Positions 1 to 6,689 of a stretch of DNA of 10,358 nt are shown piece after piece. The DNA comes from Candidatus Methylomirabilota bacterium (GTDB taxonomy: Bacteria; Methylomirabilota; Methylomirabilia; Methylomirabilales; JACPAU01), in assembly GCA_016180705.1 (NCBI GenBank), contig JACPAU010000201.1, forward strand, positions 1-10,358. The letters run 5' to 3'. The position numbers were made by a program, and so were the translations under genes. The notes under the pieces are model-generated. The model worked only from the letters and a program-made list of their open reading frames with translations. It ran no database searches and was not told the origin of the DNA. The stretch's first letter is position 1. The number at the start of each line of letters is the position of its first letter.

Positions 1-20
1 CACAATGTATGTCGGTTGTA

Positions 21-224
21 TTAGCGGCGGCAGCGGCGGCGGTGCGCGTACAGCGTGACGCCGATGGAGATCGCCAGGAGCGGGAAGAGGATCAGGTCGA
101 GGACGCCGCCCCAGGCGGCGAGGAGGGCGGGGCCGAGCAGGAGGCCGAGGACGGGGGTGAAGCAGCAGAGGGCCGCGAGGACGGCGCCGGTGAGACCGGC
201 CCGGCGGAGGCGGAAGGGGTCCAT
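21..224 (-). CDS. merF: MerF-like mercury transport protein
   Basis: A 67-residue inner-membrane protein with two hydrophobic helices (about residues 10-32 and 40-59) separated by a short turn. The first contains ALCCFTPVLGLLLG (18-31), with the vicinal Cys20-Cys21 pair that in MerF hands Hg(II) across the membrane. The LD-x-ILFPLLAISIGVTLYA segment (about 42-60) matches the second MerF helix. Family MerF proteins, about 80 residues, carry a second CC pair in a cytosolic tail. Here the protein ends HRRRCRR with only one Cys (65), so the tail is short or altered. It follows the HEPN stop by 19 bases, has no strong Shine-Dalgarno, and is the last gene before the window edge. No merR, merT, merP or merA is visible; they could lie beyond position 1. 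It might instead be a MerF-related transporter of another thiophilic ligand. Confidence 0.8.
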   Translation of the reverse strand: MDPFRLRRAGLTGAVLAALCCFTPVLGLLLGPALLAAWGGVLDLILFPLLAISIGVTLYAHRRRCRR

Positions 225-243
225 GGTGCGGGAAGCCCGCGGG

Positions 244-732
244 TCAGCGGGCGGCCGGTCGGTCGGACGCGGGCGGGGCCGGCTGGGGACCGCTGCCGGG
301 CTCCCCCAGGACCTGGTCCAGGTACGTCTTGAGGCTCCGGTACACCACGTCCCCCGTCCGCATGGCCCGGCCGGCGTCGCCGTCGGTGTACGAGCGCGAC
401 GGGATCCAGATCGGGAGGTCGGGCCGCTGGAACAGGGGGAACCGGACCCGGGCGCCGTGGCGCTCGAGGGAGTCGATCCCCCGGACCAGGTCGTCCATGT
501 TCCGGAAATCCTCCTGGTAGACGGCCGCGAAGAGGGCGGAGAGGTTGTGGTCCACGGTCCGGATGTTCTTCAGGGAGAGACAGGCCTTGACGATCTTCTC
601 GACGGCCTGCTGGATGAAGTAGATCGTGCGGCTGTGGTAGTCGGTCCCGGACAAGAGCTGGGCGATCTGGTAGTCCACCTCGCTCTCGATGAAAAAGGCA
701 CGCGCAATCTCGCGGGCTTCGTGCATCGCCAT
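244..732 (-). CDS. HEPN domain-containing protein
   Basis: A 162-residue, mostly helical protein with a HEPN domain (PF05168 type) over about residues 5-142. The signature helix is SRTIYFIQQAVEKIVKACL (34-52), followed by NIRTVDHNLSALF (57-69), and a further segment contains VRFPLF and IWIPSRSYTDGDAGRAM (108-124). The tail from about 145 is Pro/Ala/Gly-rich and probably disordered. HEPN proteins act as RNases in toxin-antitoxin and defence systems or as non-catalytic binding modules. I see no clear R-X4-6-H catalytic motif (the nearest is R58-x3-H62), and no MNT nucleotidyltransferase partner is adjacent, so RNase activity is unproven. It begins 14 bases after the AIR-synthase stop. The ATG at 732 has GGAGG only 2 bases away; the third codon, ATG at 726, has the same GGAGG at 8 bases and is the likelier start. 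Transcription probably continues into the merF-like gene. Confidence 0.88.
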   Translation of the reverse strand: MAMHEAREIARAFFIESEVDYQIAQLLSGTDYHSRTIYFIQQAVEKIVKACLSLKNIRTVDHNLSALFAAVYQEDFRNMDDLVRGIDSLERHGARVRFPLFQRPDLPIWIPSRSYTDGDAGRAMRTGDVVYRSLKTYLDQVLGEPGSGPQPAPPASDRPAAR

Positions 733-734
733 CC

Positions 735-739
735 CCTCC
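735..739 (-). promoter_or_regulatory. Ribosome binding site of the HEPN gene
   Basis: GGAGG on the minus strand, in the 14-base gap between the AIR-synthase stop and the HEPN gene. Its spacing is 2 bases to the ATG at 732 and 8 bases to the ATG at 726, which favours the second ATG and a protein starting MHEAREIA. Confidence 0.6.
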
Positions 740-746
740 CCCGCTC

Positions 747-1859
747 CTACGCCGTCCTCGCTCCGAACAGGCGCGCGACCTCATCGCGGGCGAAGACCGG
801 TAACGGCCCCGCCCCTCCCGCCCTCACCAGCGTCACCCCCGCCTCCGCGGGGAGGACCTCCCCGATCCGCCCCGCCTGGATGCCCGCCCCTTGCAAGGCG
901 CGCACCAGGTCCGCCGCCGCCGCCTCGGGACAGGTCACCAGGAGGGCCCCCGAGGCGATCGTCCCCAGCGGATCCAGGCCGAATTCCCCGCAGAGGGTGG
1001 CGGTCTCCGGCAGGACCCGGATGGCCGCCTCCTCGATCCGGAGCCCGACGCCGGCCGCCGTAGCCAATTCGGACAGGCCGGTGGCCAGGCCACCCTCGGT
1101 CGGGTCGTGCATCGCCGTGACGGGCGCGGCGCCCACCGCCACCCGGGCATCCCGGACGACGCTGATCCCGGGCTCCCGCAGGTACCCCCGCGCCCTGCCC
1201 ACGACGTCCTCCCCGTAGCCCCGAGCCCGCAGCCGCGGGGCGAACTCCCGGGCGAGCAGCGCGGTCCCCTCGATCGCGATCCCCTTCGTCAGGATGACCG
1301 CGTCCCCGACCTTCGCCCCCGCCGTCCGGACCACCCGGTCCGCCGGCGCCTCCCCCACCATCACCCCGACGGCGATCGGGCGGTCCAGGCCGGCGGTGAT
1401 CTCCGTGTGGCCCCCCACCAGGGCCACGCCGGCCTCCTCGCAGGCCGCCACCACCTGGGCGAAGAGGGCCTCGGCCATCTCCGCGTCCGCCTCCCCCTCG
1501 GGCAGGAGCAGGGCGACGGCGAACCAGCGGGGCTCGGCCCCCCGGACCGCCACGTCGTTGGCGTTCACCGTGACGGCATAGTAGCCGATCTCGTCCGTCG
1601 CGAAGGTGATGGGGTCCACGGTCACGACCAGGCACCGATCCCCCATCCCGAGCACGGCCGCGTCCTCCCCCACCGCGGGGCCGACCAGGACGCGGGGGTC
1701 GCGGGCCGGGACCCCGCGGAGCAGCCGGGCCAGCAGGTCAGCGGGGAGTTTGCCCGCCGGCAGGAGCCCTCGGCCCCCCCGTAGGCGGCCGCGTGCACCC
1801 CCCTCCCGGACGGCCCCGGCCACCACGCGCGACGCCCTCCCCCCGGGCCTCCGCCTCAC
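747..1859 (-). CDS. AIR synthase family protein (HypE-like, PurM/ThiL superfamily)
   Basis: A 370-residue member of the PurM/HypE/ThiL/SelD ATP-binding superfamily. The N-terminal AIR-synthase domain has VGEDAAVL (63-70), DPITFATDEIG (82-92), NANDVAVRGAEPRW (99-112) and GGHTEI (149-154). The C-terminal domain has HDPTEGGLATGLSELA (251-266). This pattern is closest to HypE, but the C-terminus ends in FGARTA and lacks the PRIC cysteine tail that HypE needs to carry the cyano group. No other hyp gene is near, so it should not be named hypE. It probably binds ATP and phosphorylates or dehydrates an unknown small substrate. The GTG start overlaps the M50 stop (GTGA), with GGAGG 4 bases upstream. 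An alternative GTG at 1826, preceded by GGGAGG at 9 bases, would trim the Arg/Gly-rich leader; homology seems to begin only near residue 33 (LPAGKLPADLL). Confidence 0.88.
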   Translation of the reverse strand: MRRRPGGRASRVVAGAVREGGARGRLRGGRGLLPAGKLPADLLARLLRGVPARDPRVLVGPAVGEDAAVLGMGDRCLVVTVDPITFATDEIGYYAVTVNANDVAVRGAEPRWFAVALLLPEGEADAEMAEALFAQVVAACEEAGVALVGGHTEITAGLDRPIAVGVMVGEAPADRVVRTAGAKVGDAVILTKGIAIEGTALLAREFAPRLRARGYGEDVVGRARGYLREPGISVVRDARVAVGAAPVTAMHDPTEGGLATGLSELATAAGVGLRIEEAAIRVLPETATLCGEFGLDPLGTIASGALLVTCPEAAAADLVRALQGAGIQAGRIGEVLPAEAGVTLVRAGGAGPLPVFARDEVARLFGARTA

Positions 1860-2935
1860 ATCCCCTCCGGGAAGAAGAAGGGAGCGGGGGTGATCAGGAG
1901 CAGGAGCAGGACGAAGGCGCCCACGGCGAGCAGCCGGCGGCGCGGATCCAGCGGCGTCAGATCGTCGAGGGGCGGCGGGTGCTGGAACCCCATCGCGACC
2001 GCCAGGATGGCCCAGACGAGCCAGCCCTGCCAGAAGAAGATGCCGAGGGCGACCAGCAGGGCCGCCGTCCCCATGGCGACCTGCCGGTGCCGGCGGCCCA
2101 GCAGCGCGTAGGCGATGTGTCCGCCGTCCAGCTGCCCGATCGGCAGCAGGTTCAGGGCCGTCACGAAGAGCCCGATCCAGCCGGCGAAGGCCACCGGGTG
2201 CAGGAGGATGTCCAGGCCGTCGGGAACCGGACCCACCGCGATCCCCTGGAGGAACAGGAAGAGCAGGGAGGTCCCGAGCCCCACGCCGGCGCCCTCCGCC
2301 GGCACGATCGTCGAGAGGCGCAGGCCGACGAGGACCGCCGGGATGGCCAGAACGAGCCCGGCGAGCGGCCCCGCAATCCCCACATCCAGCAGGGCCCGCC
2401 GGTCGGTCACCGGCGACTTCATCTTGATGAAGGCCCCGAAGGTCCCGAGGCCGATCGGCGCCGGGATGAAGTAGGGAAGGGTCACCCGGATCCCGTATGC
2501 CTTCGCCGTGAAGTAGTGGCCCAGCTCGTGAACCCCGAGAATCGCCAGGAGGGTGGCGGCGAAGGGGAGCCCGGCGAGGAGGTTCCGAGGATTCTGCAGC
2601 GGGTCAACTCCCTGGTGCAGCGCACCGACGAAGAGCGTCGTCAGCATCGTCGCCACGAACAGGACCAGGTTCGGCCAGGGCTCCCGGAGCCACGGGCGCC
2701 TCCGGGGAGCGGCCCGGAGCAGGACGATCTCCTCCCGGCTCCGCAGGAGGGGGTGGTAGCCGAGCGGCGCCAGGCGGCCGTTCAGGACCCGGATCGCGGT
2801 CTCCGGCGAGGCCATCAGCATCCCCCGGAAGCGGATGGCCGATTCCTGGACCTGCAGCTCCTCCACGTGAAAGACGTCCGAGAGGAGTCCGGCGAGTTCG
2901 AGGAGCGAGCGCCGGGCGGCCTCCTGGTCGGTCAC
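1856..2935 (-). CDS. Site-2 protease family membrane metalloprotease (M50)
   Basis: A polytopic membrane zinc protease of the M50 family, 359 residues, likely cleaving membrane-embedded substrates within the bilayer. Residues 1-85 form a soluble N-terminal domain (with a RFRGMLMASPETAIRVLNGRL stretch around 35-54) like that of the EGY/cyanobacterial-type S2Ps. Hydrophobic segments follow at about 89-106, 119-136, 184-208, 222-236, 245-263, 286-316 and 335-350. The zinc motif HELGH is at 136-140 and the third ligand is in LNLLPIGQLDGGH (Asp270), so the active site is complete. No PDZ domain is present, unlike RseP. It starts with GTG in a GTGA overlap with the MFS stop, with GGGAGG 4 bases upstream. 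No anti-sigma factor or obvious substrate gene is in the window, so its target is unknown. Confidence 0.92.
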   Translation of the reverse strand: MTDQEAARRSLLELAGLLSDVFHVEELQVQESAIRFRGMLMASPETAIRVLNGRLAPLGYHPLLRSREEIVLLRAAPRRRPWLREPWPNLVLFVATMLTTLFVGALHQGVDPLQNPRNLLAGLPFAATLLAILGVHELGHYFTAKAYGIRVTLPYFIPAPIGLGTFGAFIKMKSPVTDRRALLDVGIAGPLAGLVLAIPAVLVGLRLSTIVPAEGAGVGLGTSLLFLFLQGIAVGPVPDGLDILLHPVAFAGWIGLFVTALNLLPIGQLDGGHIAYALLGRRHRQVAMGTAALLVALGIFFWQGWLVWAILAVAMGFQHPPPLDDLTPLDPRRRLLAVGAFVLLLLLITPAPFFFPEGM

Positions 2936-4230
2936 GTCGCCTCCCGCGCGGGGGACGGACCCCCGGCCGGCGCCGGCGCCGGCAAGTGCGCACCGGCCCG
3001 GTGCAGCAGGGCCGCCGCCGCCACGATGCAGAGGACAGCGAGGCCGAAGGCGGCCCGGTAGGAGCCCAGGGCATCGAAGGCCGCCCCGGCGAGATACGGC
3101 CCCAGGGCCATCCCGAGCCCCTGGCCGACCGTGATCACCCCCAGAATGGTCCCGTAGGAGCGTCCGCGGTACAGTTCAGCCGTCATCGCCGAGATGATCG
3201 GACCCCGGGCCCCGAAACTCAAACCAAAGAAGAAAGCGTACGCATAGAGGGGCCAGAGGAGCGGCGGGCCCTCGGCGAAGAGCAGGGCCAGGATCCCCAC
3301 CGCCGTGAACCCGTAACTGAGTACTCCGGTGGCCGCCCGGCCGAAGCGGTCCGAGAGGGCGCCGAAGGCGAAGCGCCCGACCGAGGAGAGCGCCCCCACC
3401 AGGCCGAAGATCGTCACCGCCATCAGGTGCCCGTAGCCCCGATCCACCGCGAAGACGACCTGGTGCGTCGTGACGGCGAACATCCCGACCGGCGTCAGGA
3501 AGAAGACCAGCAGCAGGTACCAGAGCGTGCGGGTCCGGAGGGCCTCCCGCAGCGTCCACTCCCCGACGCCGGCGACGCCCGCTCCCGGCGCCTCGGCGGC
3601 GAGCGGGAGGCGGGCCGGCCGCGGCAGAAGGACCGTTGTGAGGGGGAGCAGGAACGCCGCCGCGAGGGCCGCCAGGGCCAGGAAGGCGCCGCGCCAGGTG
3701 AAGGCCGTGATGAGGGCCTGGGCGAGCGGACTCAGGACGAGGATCCCGAGACCGATCCCGGCGAAGGCCATGCCGATGGCCGCCCCGCGGCCCCGCAGGA
3801 ACGCCTGGGCCAGGACGGCCGACTGGGGGACATTCCCGACGCAGGCCACCCCGACGGCAACCAGCAGCCCGAAGGTGAGGGCGAGGCCCGTCAGGTCCCG
3901 CGCCGAGGCGCTGAGGGCGAGCCCACCCGCGATCAGGACGGCCCCCGCCGGCAGGAGCCGCCGGGGGCCCCAGCGATCCATCCAGATGCCGATCAGCGGA
4001 GAGATGACGCCGCCCACCAGCATGTGGAGGGAATAGATCGCAGCGGTCGGCCCGCGACGGTAGCCGAACTCGGAGAGCAGGGCCACGTAGAAGACGGGAA
4101 AGGTGTAGGAGAGGCCGTAGACGACCGCCAGGGTGAGGAAACTGACCGCGAGCGTGAGCCCTGGCCCTCCCACACCGCGTCGCCTCTCCCCTCGCGCTGC
4201 CCGCGCCCTCCGCCACGGCGCGCGCCGCAT
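2932..4230 (-). CDS. MFS transporter (monocarboxylate/OFA-like)
   Basis: An inner-membrane secondary transporter of the major facilitator superfamily, 432 residues, consistent with 12 transmembrane helices in two halves. The N-terminal half has the loop 2-3 motif A, GIWMDRWGPRR (81-91), and the C-terminal half its repeat, GALSDRFGRA (290-299). A polar central loop at about 204-230 separates the halves, and the last helix (394-409) is followed by a Pro/Ala tail. The overall look (SYTFPVFYVALLSEFG near 41-56) recalls the monocarboxylate/oxalate-formate antiporter branch, but the substrate is unknown. The first 18 residues of the ATG form are unusually Arg-rich. An in-frame GTG at 4173 has a good Shine-Dalgarno and would remove them, and may be the true start. 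The frame stays open far upstream, but the sequence there is antisense-like low-complexity coding shadow. The TGA overlaps the GTG of the next gene (GTGA). Confidence 0.88.
   Translation of the reverse strand: MRRAPWRRARAARGERRRGVGGPGLTLAVSFLTLAVVYGLSYTFPVFYVALLSEFGYRRGPTAAIYSLHMLVGGVISPLIGIWMDRWGPRRLLPAGAVLIAGGLALSASARDLTGLALTFGLLVAVGVACVGNVPQSAVLAQAFLRGRGAAIGMAFAGIGLGILVLSPLAQALITAFTWRGAFLALAALAAAFLLPLTTVLLPRPARLPLAAEAPGAGVAGVGEWTLREALRTRTLWYLLLVFFLTPVGMFAVTTHQVVFAVDRGYGHLMAVTIFGLVGALSSVGRFAFGALSDRFGRAATGVLSYGFTAVGILALLFAEGPPLLWPLYAYAFFFGLSFGARGPIISAMTAELYRGRSYGTILGVITVGQGLGMALGPYLAGAAFDALGSYRAAFGLAVLCIVAAAALLHRAGAHLPAPAPAGGPSPAREAT
4183..4191 (-). promoter_or_regulatory. Shine-Dalgarno candidate for an internal MFS start (GTG 4173)
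   Basis: The minus strand reads GGGGAGAGG here, ending 9 bases before an in-frame GTG (4173-4171) that is codon 20 of the MFS gene as annotated. The ATG at 4230 has only GGGCGAG directly abutting it. If the promoter at 4240-4268 is used, this site would give a normal ~60-base leader, so it may mark the real start of the transporter. Confidence 0.5.
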
Positions 4231-4239
4231 CTCGCCCGC

Positions 4240-4268
4240 CTTATAGCACGCACCGCCGGGGCAGTCAA
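4240..4268 (-). promoter_or_regulatory. Sigma-70-type promoter for the MFS-to-merF gene cluster
   Basis: Reading the minus strand, TTGACT (4268-4263) is followed by exactly 17 bases and then TATAAG (4245-4240). Each hexamer matches its sigma-70 consensus at 5 of 6 positions and the spacing is optimal. It lies in the only sizeable intergenic gap of the window (89 bases), in an otherwise extremely GC-rich setting where such AT-rich hexamers are rare. The expected transcription start is near 4233. That is only about 3 bases before the ATG at 4230 but about 60 bases before the alternative GTG at 4173. An imperfect inverted repeat (GGGCA at 4259-4263 against TGCCC at 4275-4279) covers the -35 element and might be an operator. 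Confidence 0.7.
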
Positions 4269-4295
4269 AAGGAATGCCCGCCGGCACCTCCGCGA

Positions 4296-4310
4296 GGGCC
4301 GCGCCGGCCC
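4296..4310 (-). other. Short GC hairpin after the acylase gene
   Basis: On the minus strand GGGCCG, a 3-base loop GCG, and CGGCCC form a perfect 6-bp stem beginning 9 bases after the acylase stop codon. There is no U-run behind it, so it does not qualify as an intrinsic terminator. It could act as a 3' end stabiliser or attenuator of the nadK-to-acylase transcript, but short GC palindromes arise often by chance in DNA of this composition. Confidence 0.3.
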
Positions 4311-4319
4311 ACGGTGCGC

Positions 4320-6689
4320 TCAGGGCACGGGCATGGGGAAGAGCATGCCGGCGCGCCAGGCCTCGAACTGGTCGGCGTAGTGCGGGGACGCGGGATCGCC
4401 CGAGACGCCCCCGGGGATCACCCAGCCCCCTGCTTCGGGGTCGCCCAGGTCCACCACCTGGCGGTAGGAGGGCCCCGCGATGGCCTCGAAGGGGGCATGG
4501 AACAGGTAGGCGCTCATGTTCACGGTCATGCCGTCCCCTCCCATCTCGACCGGTCCCCGGTTGAGGGCGAAGAGCGACGCGAGGAGGCGGCCCACCCGCC
4601 CCTCTCCGGACGCGAGGGGATGCCGCAGCGTGAGGCGATGCAGTCGTCCCCACCGCCAGGTCGCCGGGTCCGGACCCATCTTCTCTCTGAGAAAGGCGAG
4701 CGCTTCCTCGAGCGTCTCCTGCACGAGCGACGGGGACGGTCCGGGAAGGCCGGGCGCCTTTCTCTCCAATAGCAATGCATCCAGCAGGGCGGCCGGGAGG
4801 TGGTTCACCGCGAAGAGGCGCGCCGCCAGGCCGGGCCGCAGCGCCTCGAGGGGCGCCCCCAGGAGCCGCTCCCGGAGACGCCGGTACCAGGCATGAAAGA
4901 GCGCGGCCATGCCGCTCTCCCGCAGGACGCGCCCGTCCCACGCGGCCAGGCGGTCGGCGGCCTCGCGCGCGCGGCCCGTCAGCGCCTCCCGGTGCGGGCC
5001 GAGACACCGCGCGACGATGAGGAGCGCCTGGAGCGAGACCGTGTCCGTCTGGAGCCGGCGGCAGGCGTCGGGCCGGATGACGGGCATCTCCCCGAGGACC
5101 CCGAGGATCCGGCTGGCGCGGTAGGGCGGCTCCCAGAGCGTCGTGAGGTACGGTCCGTCTTCGCTCGCCCGGTTGTTGGCGCTGACCAGCAGGCCCGAGG
5201 GCGGGTTGACGACGTGCGGCAGTTCCTCGAACGGGAGGAACCCCTGCCAGGCCGTGGCGGGGTCGGCGCCGTCCAGGGGAAGCGGGCCGTCGCCCGGCCG
5301 GGTGCGCTTCGGGAAGCGCCCGGCGACGAAGGCGCCGATGTTCCCTGCGGCGTCGGCGACCAGGACATTCTGCGGCGCCAAGGCGAAGGCGGGGAGCGCC
5401 TCGCGGACCGCGGCCAGATCGGCGGCGCGGTTGACGGCGAGGAGCGCGTCCAGGCTGCGGGTCGGCGCGGCGCCGGTCCACGCGAGGGAGAGGGGGCCCA
5501 GCGGGCCGGTCTCGAGGAGGTCCGAGATGAGCGGGCAGCGCCCCGGGAACCGGCGGACGAAGCGGAGCGTGACCCGCCGGGGCTCCGCCTCGCCGCGCAC
5601 GCGGACCGCGACCTGTTCGACCTCGACGGGCTCCCAGGCGTCTCCCCGCCGTGCGGCGACGGGGGGACCGGGGGCGAGGTGCTCCCGGAACAGGTCCACG
5701 TCGTCCGGGAGCACCGCCGTCATCCCCCAGGCGACGGAGGGCGTCCGGCCGATGACGACCCCCGGTACGCCGGGGAGAGACACTCCCGCGACCCGGTAGG
5801 GCCCGCCCCGGAGGCAGACGGGGATCCAGATGCCGGGCAGGCCGAACAGCAGGTGAGGATCGCTCGCCAGCAGCGGCTTGCGGCTGCCGCTGCGCGCACC
5901 CGCCACGACCCACGCATTGCTGCCGGAGAAGCCGCTCGCCCAGCCGAACCCGCTGAGCGGGGCGCCCGGCGCCGGGAGGCGCCCCGGCGCGGGCCCGGTG
6001 ACCGCCGGCCCCCAGGCCGGCGACGAGGAAAGGAGCGGAGGTCCCTCGCGCAGGAGCGCGATCTCGCCGAGAACCAGCTCGGCGCGGAGCGCGATGCTGA
6101 GCTGCCAGGCGACCAGACGCGCCACGGCGAGCGAGTCCGCCGGCTGCCACGGCTCGGGCCGGTAGCCCAGCAGGGCGAACTCGAGGGCCCAGGCGCGACG
6201 CGCCGCGAGCGCCTCCAGGTAGGCATTGACGCCCGCGGCATACGCTCCCAGCGCGTCCTGCGCCTCGGCCGAGGCCTCCGCCGCCTCGGACCGCGCGACC
6301 GCCTCCATCCCGAGCGCGCGGTGCAGGAGGTCCATCCGGAGGAAGACCTCCCCGGGCAGCGGCAGGTCCCGGGCCCCCACCGCGCCTTGCCCGGAGCCCA
6401 GGATCTCCGCGAGGCGCCCGCAGGCGACGCGCCGGTACAGGTCCATCTGGAAGAGGCGCTCGGAGGCGACGACGTAGCCGAGGGCGAGAAAGAGGTCTGC
6501 GGGCTCCTTCGCTTCGATCGTCGGCACGCCGCGCGGATCGCGCAGGACGCGGACCGCCGCCCGCTGACCCGGGAGGGAAAGAGGCCCCGGGGGAACCGGA
6601 ATGCGCGGCGGGGGCAGGAGGCCGTACCGGCGGCCTACCCCCTTCAGGAGAAGCCTGAGGCGGAGGAACAGCGGAAGGGCCAGACCCAC
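4320..6689 (-). CDS. Penicillin acylase family protein (Ntn hydrolase, S45)
   Basis: A 789-residue member of the penicillin amidase family (Pfam Penicil_amidase, MEROPS S45), which hydrolyse amide bonds of penicillins, cephalosporins, acyl-homoserine lactones or other N-acyl compounds after self-cleavage into two chains. The alpha-chain region has RDPRGVPTIEA (51-61) and GYVVASERLFQMDLYRRV (71-88). The autocatalytic junction is Gly256-Ser257 in SGSNAW, making Ser257 the N-terminal nucleophile of a ~533-residue beta chain; KPLLASDPHL follows at 271-280. The oxyanion Asn is expected in VSANNR (502-507). The C-terminus has GGDGMTVNMSAY (718-729), VVDLGDPEAGGWVIPGGVSGDP and SPHYADQFEAWRAG. Family members are normally exported; here the N-terminus is hydrophobic but interrupted by Arg and Lys, so no clear signal peptide is seen. 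The start is GTG immediately after the TAA of the TonB-like gene, in the same frame, with a weak GGGCGG 7 bases upstream. Substrate cannot be predicted. Confidence 0.93.
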   Translation of the reverse strand: MGLALPLFLRLRLLLKGVGRRYGLLPPPRIPVPPGPLSLPGQRAAVRVLRDPRGVPTIEAKEPADLFLALGYVVASERLFQMDLYRRVACGRLAEILGSGQGAVGARDLPLPGEVFLRMDLLHRALGMEAVARSEAAEASAEAQDALGAYAAGVNAYLEALAARRAWALEFALLGYRPEPWQPADSLAVARLVAWQLSIALRAELVLGEIALLREGPPLLSSSPAWGPAVTGPAPGRLPAPGAPLSGFGWASGFSGSNAWVVAGARSGSRKPLLASDPHLLFGLPGIWIPVCLRGGPYRVAGVSLPGVPGVVIGRTPSVAWGMTAVLPDDVDLFREHLAPGPPVAARRGDAWEPVEVEQVAVRVRGEAEPRRVTLRFVRRFPGRCPLISDLLETGPLGPLSLAWTGAAPTRSLDALLAVNRAADLAAVREALPAFALAPQNVLVADAAGNIGAFVAGRFPKRTRPGDGPLPLDGADPATAWQGFLPFEELPHVVNPPSGLLVSANNRASEDGPYLTTLWEPPYRASRILGVLGEMPVIRPDACRRLQTDTVSLQALLIVARCLGPHREALTGRAREAADRLAAWDGRVLRESGMAALFHAWYRRLRERLLGAPLEALRPGLAARLFAVNHLPAALLDALLLERKAPGLPGPSPSLVQETLEEALAFLREKMGPDPATWRWGRLHRLTLRHPLASGEGRVGRLLASLFALNRGPVEMGGDGMTVNMSAYLFHAPFEAIAGPSYRQVVDLGDPEAGGWVIPGGVSGDPASPHYADQFEAWRAGMLFPMPVP

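Noticed and set aside
1-20. A further gene start or regulatory site to the left of the merF-like gene
   Set aside because: The 20 bases are more AT-rich than the rest, but too short to support any promoter, start codon or terminator call.
244-732. HEPN/MNT toxin-antitoxin pair
   Set aside because: Neither neighbour has a nucleotidyltransferase motif (GSxxxxxxxxxSDxD); they are an AIR-synthase protein and a MerF-like protein.
747-1859. Naming the gene hypE
   Set aside because: The C-terminal PRIC motif is absent and no hydrogenase maturation genes are present.
4296-4310. Intrinsic terminator after the acylase gene
   Set aside because: The stem is only 6 bp and no U-tract follows; the nearest T-run is about 20 bases downstream and belongs to the -35 region. 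Reported only as a hairpin.
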